The notes under the pieces: generated by a model
Database searches by the model: none
Told to the model about the DNA's origin: nothing
What the model saw: the letters and a program-made list of their open reading frames with translations, nothing else
Shown: positions 34,352 to 42,700 of the stretch, piece by piece
Layout: every line of letters starts with the position of its first letter
Numbering within the stretch: position 1 is the first letter of the stretch
From: an uncultured Clostridia bacterium
Lineage (GTDB): Bacteria > Bacillota > Clostridia > Monoglobales > Monoglobaceae
Reading direction: 5' to 3'
NCBI GenBank assembly: GCA_910580105.1
Contig: CAJTWN010000004.1
Location: 115,765 to 179,764 of the forward strand
Length of the DNA stretch: 64,000 nt
Translations under genes and position numbers: made by a program

Positions 34352-35407
34352 ATGCGGTTTATTAGGGATAAAGGACTTGGTCTTTTATTGTGTCTTGTCA
34401 TTGCAGTTCCGGCATGGTTTTTGGGAAAATGGCTGCCGGTAGTTGGCGGGCCGGTATTTGCAATTTTGATTGGTCTTGTGATTGCATTTTTTCCGCGCAG
34501 TGAAAAATTTCAGCCGGGTATTACTTATACCGGAAAAAAGATTTTGCAGTACGCAGTTGTATTGTTGGGATTTGGAATGAATTTGGCGGAAATATTTGCT
34601 GTTGGCGGACAGTCTTTGCTGATTATTATTTCTACCATATCCACGGCATTGATTGTATCTTTTTTTGTAAGCAAATGGTTAAAGATACCATCAAAGACAG
34701 CGACGTTGGTTGGCGTAGGATCTTCTATTTGCGGCGGCTCTGCAATTGCGGCAACTGCGCCGGTTATTGATGCAGACGATGAAGATATTGCAAAGTCAAT
34801 CTCGGTTATTTTTTTGTTTAATGTGATTGCCGCATTCTTGTTTCCCGCGTTGGGGACTTGGCTGGGATTTAACGACATTGGTTTTGGAATGTGGGCAGGA
34901 ACGGCCATTAATGATACCTCTTCGGTTGTGGCCGCCGGACAAACCTGGGCCAATATCCATGGAAATGACACTGCGCTCAATTATGCAACGATTGTGAAAC
35001 TTACCCGTACACTGGCGATTATTCCAATCACCCTTGTACTGGCGATTTGGCGCTCGAAAAAGGAAGAACGTACTGCGGGGAGCAATGTGCAGTTTGCAAA
35101 AATATTCCCCTGGTTTGTTTTATTCTTTTTATTGGCTTCTGTTTTGAATACGTTTCTGGGCCTTGGGGAAGCCGATTCTGCTGTAAACACGGTATTGTCT
35201 TCTGTTTTTGCAGAGGCAAATCTGTCAGCATTTTTGACAACGGCAGGGAAGTTTTTCATCACCATGGCAATGGGAGCAATCGGACTTAATACCAATTTAA
35301 TTAAGTTAATAAAATCCGGCGGGAAGCCAATTCTGCTGGGATTGATTTGCTGGATTTCAATTGCGCTGATGAGTCTTGGCATTCAGCATATTTTGGGGAT
35401 TTGGTAA
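34352..35407 (+). CDS. YeiH/UPF0324 family putative sulfate exporter
   Basis: About 351 residues with about ten hydrophobic segments: GLLLCLVIAVPAWFLGKWL, FAILIGLVIAFFP, then the conserved GVGSSICGGSAIAATAPVIDADDEDIAKSIS and WAGTAINDTSSVVAAG and the C-terminal TMAMGAIGLNTN. The family is annotated as putative sulfate exporter on weak evidence. The ATG at 34352 follows AAAGGAGGG; the frame upstream to 34268 overlaps the metG terminator. Confidence 0.92.
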   Translation: MRFIRDKGLGLLLCLVIAVPAWFLGKWLPVVGGPVFAILIGLVIAFFPRSEKFQPGITYTGKKILQYAVVLLGFGMNLAEIFAVGGQSLLIIISTISTALIVSFFVSKWLKIPSKTATLVGVGSSICGGSAIAATAPVIDADDEDIAKSISVIFLFNVIAAFLFPALGTWLGFNDIGFGMWAGTAINDTSSVVAAGQTWANIHGNDTALNYATIVKLTRTLAIIPITLVLAIWRSKKEERTAGSNVQFAKIFPWFVLFFLLASVLNTFLGLGEADSAVNTVLSSVFAEANLSAFLTTAGKFFITMAMGAIGLNTNLIKLIKSGGKPILLGLICWISIALMSLGIQHILGIW

Positions 35408-35472
35408 TAAAATCATTTTTATAAAGAACTATATGGCAGCAAACCTATGTGTTGACTGCCTGCGTATGTTGA

Positions 35473-35512
35473 AAAAGGCATGTATTCCGTCAAAAGAATA
35501 CATGCCTTTTCA
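35473..35512 (+). terminator. Intrinsic terminator after the YeiH gene
   Basis: 15-bp stem AAAAGGCATGTATTC / GAATACATGCCTTTT with a short loop and TTTT. Confidence 0.85.
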
Positions 35513-35574
35513 TATTGAAAGGATAATATTAAATACCATCTCTGATTTTTAGTACATTTGTGTAAAAAGTTTGA

Positions 35575-35884
35575 ATGCTTTATTTTCAAATAATTGTGGC
35601 GGTGGGATTGTCGATGGAGAAGGACACGGTCTATTCTTCCGTCATGCCCAAAGGTCTGTATCCGCCTGCCTGCATTTGCCGCAATGGTTGCCGTGGCTGT
35701 ATTGGTGGCTTTATCTCATTCTGCTTCGGTGCCCAGCTGCTCAAGCAGGAAGCGGAGGGGTACCATCGTCTTGGCGTTCACCAGCCGGGCGGGGATTTTG
35801 GTAATGCTATTTCCGCTGTTTATTTATGATTGTGAAGAGAGATTAGGTTTTGTTTGTGTAGACAATTATACAGTGCAAAAATGA
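35575..35884 (+). pseudogene. Degenerate membrane-protein fragment, possibly an antiporter remnant
   Basis: No intact gene lies between 35407 and 36128. Reading across two frames gives VGLSMEKDTVYSSVMPKGL (frame of 35575) followed by FAAMVAVAVLVALSHSA and TIVLAFTSRAGILVMLFPLF (frame of 35594), as though one or more frameshifts had broken a polytopic membrane protein. The MPKGL text recalls the conserved end of cation/proton antiporters. The stretch is more GC-rich than its surroundings. Weak call. Confidence 0.3.
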
Positions 35885-35998
35885 TAGAATAACATTGTTT
35901 ATTGTAGAATTTTGTATAATTTTTAAATAATACAAGGTATTATATAAAATAATGTAGGATGGTTTTTTGCTGTGTTGTAATAATTTTGTCATATTCTA

Positions 35999-36027
35999 TT
36001 GAAATCAATGGGTGTTCGGAGTATAAT
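35999..36027 (+). promoter_or_regulatory. Predicted promoter of the RCC1-RHS operon
   Basis: TTGAAA (35999-36004), 17 bp, perfect TATAAT (36022-36027), about 100 bp before the RCC1-repeat gene. No terminator separates the two following large genes. Confidence 0.65.
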
Positions 36028-36127
36028 TTTTCTAGTTTGGTTATACAAAAGAGGGGGATGCTTAGTTTAAAGCCATAAAACTGATTTAAAAAACTACACA
36101 CACAAAGGAAAAAGGAGAAAAAGAAAA

Positions 36128-39100
36128 ATGAAACAAAAGAAGATGATAGCGATACTGTTATGTATGGTGATGCTATTTGTAACGTTGTCATATCCGGCAT
36201 TTTCTGCGGAAAAAGGTATGGAAGAAGAGGAGCTGTATATTGAGGTAGAAACGACGGAAGGCGATGTTGCGGTTGAAGGAGCCGATAAAAGTGCAGCGCA
36301 GCAGGATGAAGAATCAAGGATAGAACAAGAGGGTATTGCAGCAACGAAAGAACCTGAAATAGTTGAAGAGCGTAAAGAAAATTTGAATGAGCAGCCAGTT
36401 GCGGCCGAAGAAGCAGTTCTGAGCGAAGAGACTTTGCAGAAGGATTCGGCTGAGGAATTGGAAACGTTGTACAACGAATACATAGAAGGATTTGGAGATA
36501 ATGAAACGCAGAAGCAGCTCTATGCCGCATTGGTGGAGGAAAGAAAAGCGGCAGGGACTGAAATAGACAGAGGAATATTATCGCAAATCATGGCGGAGGT
36601 CATAGCAGAGACTTATGATGAAATCATGGTCATCAATCAATCAACAGATACGCAGAAGATAATGCAGAGTTCAGGAAGAGTAGAGTTACCTTCATTTCCG
36701 ACACCTGCGAAACTTTTTGAAGCAGAAAAAACAAGCAGTGTGCCATTTGTAGCCGTTGCAGCATATGAAGAACCGCATAGCATGGTTGTCAGCAAGGGAA
36801 AAGTATATGCCGCAGGAGCGCTGTTGGGATGTTCTGCTGGGATTACAGCCGGACAGTGGGATATAACAAGGGTGCCATTACAATGTGTTGACGAGGACGG
36901 CAATCAAATTACAAATGTTAAAACAGTTTCGCTGGGACATTTACATAGTCTCATGCTTAAAGAGGACGGAACGGTCTGGGGCGCTGGATATAATGAATAT
37001 AGCAAACTTGGAACAGGCGACGGAAATGACCGGTATGCAGCTGTTCAGGTAAAGGGTGCGAATGGCATCGGGTATCTGGAGAATGTAAAAAGTATTAGTG
37101 CAGGCAAAAGGCATTCATTAGCAGTAAAAAATGATGGAACCGTATGGGCTTGGGGTTCTAACAGCAATGGACAGTTTGGAACGGGAAACCGGACAATGAG
37201 TCTTTATCCAAAACAAATGCCGATCAGTAATGTAAAACAGGCATGTGCCAGCAAGGACTATACGGTGATATTAACAGAGGATGGTCATGTCTATACGGCG
37301 GGATGTAATGACAAGGGTCAGCTTGGAGACGGAACCCGGGAAGACAGGATGAACTTCGTACGGGTAAAAGGTTTAAATGGAAGCGGATATTTAAGCAATA
37401 TTGTGGAAATATCCGCGGGTGACAGCAGTGTTATGGCTCTTGATAGTGATGGAACGGTTTGGGCATGGGGATTAAAAGATTCTGGTGTGTTTGAACCGGG
37501 AATAACAGGCAGTATGACACCTATTAAAGTTCAGAAAGAAGATGGAACTAATCTGAATAATATTGTATCGGTGGCTGCCGGTCATAGCGAACATTATGCA
37601 ATTACAACAGAAGGTGAATTGTGGGAACTGAGTTATACCCTCGGAGATCCTGATAATTTGGTTAATCGGCCGCGTGCTGTGCAGAAGCAAGGCATAAACG
37701 GTGAAGGATATTTTGAAAATGTTGTGCAGGTATCAGCAGGCAATTACTCGCATATGGCAGTGTGTTCGGATAGAAAAGTATATACATGGGGATTTAACGA
37801 TAAGGGTCAATTTGGAACCGGCGAATTGGACAATCATACCGCTGTGCCTGTTCCAGCCTATACAGTGAATTTTGTGGCGGATGATCACGGAGATTATGCA
37901 GAGGAAGCCACTCCAATCACATTGGATGAAAGTATTGCGGGGAATGTCATGGATGAAGAGGATGTTGATTTCTTTGCGTTTACGTCAGGCACGGCAGGAA
38001 GTTACAGGATCAGCACTGGTGCAGATGTTAATATCAATGTGTATGACCAAGAAAACCGGCGGATGACAGAAGCCTTTGATGGTTATACCTTTGCGGCATC
38101 CGAGACATATTATATAGCGATCAGGTCATATACAGAGATGGATTATACATTCAAGATGGAAAAAGTTTCTTCGCCGTCTCATATTACTATAGATGTTTCT
38201 GATTATGAGGCTCCGCACACGATGTTATACAAACACAAAAATCTGTATGGTGCAGGTTATAATTATTCTGGGCAATTGAGCACTGGGGAGAACAAGACGT
38301 ACTATTCATCACCGGTTCAGGCAGTTGATCAGAATGACCGCCTTATTACGGATGTTAAAAAAATCTCAGCCGGAAATAATTCTACCCTGATATTGAAAAA
38401 TGATGGAACGGTCTGGGCAACAGGTACAAACGGCTATAACAAACTGGGAATACCATTGACGGAAGGCGGAAATGCCCGAAATATAAATAAGGCAGAACAG
38501 GTATGTGGACAAGGAGGAAGCGGATACCTGACGGAAGTGGTTGATATATCTGCGGGAAATACGCATACGCTTGCATTAAAATCGGATGGAACGGTTTGGG
38601 CATGGGGCTCCAGCAGCCATGGACAGCTGGGAGCAGGAAACCGGACGATGCAGCTATACCCAACGCAAGTGCCGGACCTGACGGATGTGATTGCAATCAA
38701 AGCCGGGGACCAAACGAGTATGGCACTGAAAGCGGACGGAACGGTTTGGATGTGGGGAAAGAATGACCAAAAACAGCTTGGCGCTGGGCATAGTGAAAAT
38801 GAAGTGATGGTTCCGGTGCAGGTAAAAGGAGAAAACGGAAATGGTTATCTGCAAAATATAAAGGGAATAGATATGTCGCTCAAGTGCAGTTATGCTGTCG
38901 ATGAAAGCGGTCAGGTTTGGTCCTGGGGTAACAATACCAATGGCGCATTGGGGATTGGTACGAGTGAATTTGCATCTTTTCCAACGAAGGTAGTCAAAGA
39001 AGACGGTACATTGCTCACAAATATGAAATCCATTTCTGCGGGGAATTATCATGCCGGAGCAGTTGGCTATGATGGCAGTGTCTGGATGTGGGGAAAGAAT

Positions 39101-39688
39101 ACCAGCCGTCAGTTGGGAGACAAGACAAGAAATGACCGGAATGCGGCGATCCAGACGAAAGGATTAACAGGAGAAGGGGCATTATCTGATGTACAGGTAC
39201 TGTCATGTGGTTATGAATATACCATGGCAATCCAAAAAGACGGAACCGTTCTGGCTTGGGGATATGATAATTGCGGTCAATTCGGTATTGAAGCAGATAC
39301 ATATGAAATGTATGATCATCCGATTGAAGCATTTATAATCATCGGGACGGAAAATTCTGATAGAATATCCATTGTGGAAGGACAGGAATACATCGTCAAT
39401 GTGATTGGCAGAAATATTCGTGACCTAAGCGGAAGTATCAGTATAACCTACAATACAAGCGAATTGGAAGTATTGGATATTTGTGCCCAAACCTATGAAA
39501 AAGAGCTTTCTGCCGGAACTGCTATGAATGGTCGGATTACAATAGAGCAATTTGATCCGCAAAACGGCCTGATTAAAATAAAGATCAATCGCACGATTCC
39601 TTCAGGAAAAATTTACAGTGGATTCCTGAATATGATTCAGTTTAAAGCAAAGATGACCGGTGAGACAGAGCTTGTAATTAACAAATGA
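36128..39688 (+). CDS. Secreted RCC1-repeat protein with PPC-like and cohesin-like domains
   Basis: 1186 residues. Signal peptide with hydrophobic core ILLCMVMLFVTLSYPAF, then an acidic, Glu-rich region (about 30-150). From about 210 to 575 there is a first block of RCC1/BLIP-II-type repeats (DGTVWAWGSNSNGQFGTG pattern repeated). At about 580-685 lies a pre-peptidase-C-like beta-sandwich (DEDVDFFAFTSGTAGSYRIS pattern). From 690 to 1065 there is a second RCC1 block, and the last 110 residues look like a cohesin-type domain (SGSISITYNTSELEVLDI, INRTIPSGKIYSGFL). Two beta-propellers are expected. Only 16 bp separate it from the RHS gene, so the two are very probably co-expressed; it may present, chaperone or anchor the RHS protein. 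No catalytic site seen. Confidence 0.85.
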   Translation: MKQKKMIAILLCMVMLFVTLSYPAFSAEKGMEEEELYIEVETTEGDVAVEGADKSAAQQDEESRIEQEGIAATKEPEIVEERKENLNEQPVAAEEAVLSEETLQKDSAEELETLYNEYIEGFGDNETQKQLYAALVEERKAAGTEIDRGILSQIMAEVIAETYDEIMVINQSTDTQKIMQSSGRVELPSFPTPAKLFEAEKTSSVPFVAVAAYEEPHSMVVSKGKVYAAGALLGCSAGITAGQWDITRVPLQCVDEDGNQITNVKTVSLGHLHSLMLKEDGTVWGAGYNEYSKLGTGDGNDRYAAVQVKGANGIGYLENVKSISAGKRHSLAVKNDGTVWAWGSNSNGQFGTGNRTMSLYPKQMPISNVKQACASKDYTVILTEDGHVYTAGCNDKGQLGDGTREDRMNFVRVKGLNGSGYLSNIVEISAGDSSVMALDSDGTVWAWGLKDSGVFEPGITGSMTPIKVQKEDGTNLNNIVSVAAGHSEHYAITTEGELWELSYTLGDPDNLVNRPRAVQKQGINGEGYFENVVQVSAGNYSHMAVCSDRKVYTWGFNDKGQFGTGELDNHTAVPVPAYTVNFVADDHGDYAEEATPITLDESIAGNVMDEEDVDFFAFTSGTAGSYRISTGADVNINVYDQENRRMTEAFDGYTFAASETYYIAIRSYTEMDYTFKMEKVSSPSHITIDVSDYEAPHTMLYKHKNLYGAGYNYSGQLSTGENKTYYSSPVQAVDQNDRLITDVKKISAGNNSTLILKNDGTVWATGTNGYNKLGIPLTEGGNARNINKAEQVCGQGGSGYLTEVVDISAGNTHTLALKSDGTVWAWGSSSHGQLGAGNRTMQLYPTQVPDLTDVIAIKAGDQTSMALKADGTVWMWGKNDQKQLGAGHSENEVMVPVQVKGENGNGYLQNIKGIDMSLKCSYAVDESGQVWSWGNNTNGALGIGTSEFASFPTKVVKEDGTLLTNMKSISAGNYHAGAVGYDGSVWMWGKNTSRQLGDKTRNDRNAAIQTKGLTGEGALSDVQVLSCGYEYTMAIQKDGTVLAWGYDNCGQFGIEADTYEMYDHPIEAFIIIGTENSDRISIVEGQEYIVNVIGRNIRDLSGSISITYNTSELEVLDICAQTYEKELSAGTAMNGRITIEQFDPQNGLIKIKINRTIPSGKIYSGFLNMIQFKAKMTGETELVINK

Positions 39689-39704
39689 TAGAGGAAGGGA
39701 AAAA

Positions 39705-42700
39705 ATGAAAAAACAAAGAAATAGATTTTATTCAATTATTTTGGCATTGGTGATGTTTTGCCTGATATGGTCTTCGGCAACAGAAAATATTGATTTTGTA
39801 TGGGCGGATGAGGAAATATCTTCGCGGCAGCTAGTTGAAAAAAGCGAAGAGGAAGCAAAAGCCTTGAGACTTCTGGAAGAAGAGGCGAAAACGCTTGTGA
39901 CAAAAGAAGATATAGAAGAGAAAATAAATTCTGGAGCTGCGTATTCTGTCCTAAATAAAGAGGAACAGGAGAAACTTTCTAAGCTGTATGGTCTTAAAAA
40001 AGAAGTTTTGACAGATTGTGAAGCGCATGGCATACAACTTCAGGATACCATACAGATAGGAAAACTGATTCAAAACGCAGGAATTACGGCGGATCAATAT
40101 AAAACGCTGCTTTCAAATTATGCGACAGCAGAAGAGGCGGAAAAACAGGTTAAAATCTTCGGGAATTTTACGTATTCCCTGCCGGGAAGTGATATTACAA
40201 AAAATCAGGAATGTAAAGATTTACTGATTTCGGGGACATCTGTATCAAAGATTTTACAGGGGTTTGTAATTTCCAAACTGGTACAGGAAGATAAAATAAC
40301 AGAGTTTGCACATTTGCAGACGCAGGAAATAAATGGTTTGCTTGATGAGGAGCAATTAGCAGTATTCAACGATTTTATGGACGCATTTGGAACATCGGTG
40401 GATGAAGGAATTGCAGTGTTGGCAGAAACTGAGGATGTTCCGATACATGATGTCAGTCAATATCCAAATGCACCGTTTCGATACAATAGAAACGAAAATG
40501 AGCGCATAAATATTACAACAGGCGCTGTTGGATATGATTTGCCGACAATTTCGATACCTGGAAGTAATGGCCTTAATTTAAATATAAATGTAAGCTATGA
40601 TTTGTCATCATCTTCTATGGGAGAAAAAGTAGCAAAATTTTATGCACGCGGAACATCGAACAAAGAAGCAAATTTTAATAAGGCAGTATCCCGAACACCT
40701 TTGAATGATTTTGCAGCCGGATGGAGTTTTAACTTTAGTCATATTGTATTTTCTCCGGAATATTTCATTGAAAATCCGAGCGGAGTGGATGGAAGCAATA
40801 AGATGAACCCTGTATTTGTTCGTTCTGACGGCAGATCTGCCAGTATTGCCAGAGGCTCGTTGAATGATATATATACAGATGAACTTGCATTTGAGATAGG
40901 CGAAGACTGCCGGGATATTAAAATATATAAAGATACTTCCTGCACGGTTGGAAATCTTATTTCAGCATATCGTGCAGAGTATGCGGATGGAAGCGGCGAA
41001 TATTTTGATCATCGGGGATTGCTTCTTAAAACTTATAATCGTTATAATGACGAGATAACTTATGAATATCAAACAACGGGAACAGAAATATCTAATACAG
41101 CCGATGATTATTATATAGGCGGCGGAGAATTGTATAATAAGGTTATTATCACGGATACCAATGGTAGAGTTATCGTCATTGAGCGAAGTGGTTTTGATGA
41201 GAATAATATGCGTACAATTGTAATTACATTGCCTGATAATACAACAGTACAGTATAATATTAAACAAGTATTAAACCATTTTGTTCCGTTTGAAAATAAC
41301 ACCAATTCCCTTGAAAGATACTATTTGAATCTCGATAGTGTAACCAACCAGGCAGGCGAGACGACACATTTTGAATATCTGCAAAATTCATGCTGTCGGG
41401 TCTATAAATCAGGATATGTTTTTGAAAATTTTTATCCTTTGACGAAAGTTGTTTATCCGACAGGAGCGGCAACTGAATATACATATGAAAAAGGCAATGG
41501 TATCCTTGGTGGTCTTGAATATGATTATTTTCGCATAACAAGCAGAAAAGACGTTATTGACGGGAATGATGTAAATTTAATTACATATGACCACAACAAT
41601 AGTTATGCAACGGCTGTGGAAGCCGGACAAACATATTCTATTGAGGAAGTGAATGCAGAAGGTGTAACGACGATACACCGGTTCTTGAATGTTGGCAGCG
41701 GCGCCAATGAGAAAACGGAGGAAGAAACTTATTCTTTTAATGATAAAAATGAAGTTGTTCCAATATGTAAAATTCGATATGAAGACTATGCTTTTCATTC
41801 TTATCCGACGGATGTAATTACTTATAGATATGATGGAAGGTCCGAAATATCCACACGTGTGCGTAAAAAATATGATAGTTATCGTAATCTGATTTACGCT
41901 TGGGATGCACAGCAGGAGGGAACGGTTCCGAATAGTCCTCCGTATTCAGCTGAACAGCTTGAACATGCCGCACAGTATACATATGATCAGACGTATCAAA
42001 TGCTGACAGAGAAAAAATATAAAAGAGATGCAAATACCACCATAAAAGAGGTTTATGAGCTGGATGAGGCGGGTAGCAATGTTATTGAGAAAAAGGTATA
42101 TGAAAACGAGAATCTCGTCAGCCGTGAAACATATCTGTATAGGAAAAATGCTTCTATGCCTACGTATACCTATTCTTATGTAACTGAGGATACGTATATT
42201 GAAAAGTATACGCCCTATGTGAATAATACACTGCCGGACAGTGTAAAGATAGGCAATTCGTGGACAAAGTATTCATATGATAATATGGGAAGACTTATCC
42301 GGCAAACAGATCCCAATGGGAATATTACGGCGTTTGAATATGATGGATTGGGCAGGCAGACAAAAATTATTAACCCGGATGATACATATACAACCAATCA
42401 ATATATAGTCAATGCCGCAAATAATAAAATAATTGCCACAAATGAAAACAATAGCAGCACAGAATACGCTTATGATAAACTTGGGAAAATTAAACAAATC
42501 AAAGAATTATCAACCAATACGGTGCTGGGGCAGTTTGAATATGATGTGATGGAGCGGTTGTCCGCTTATATTGACGGAAACGAAAACCGTGAAAATTATC
42601 AGTATGATAAACAAGGCCGGATTGTTGAAAAAGAAATATTAAATCCGGATGCAGTGTCAGAATATAAGGCTGTATGGGAATATGACGATGTATATAATTC

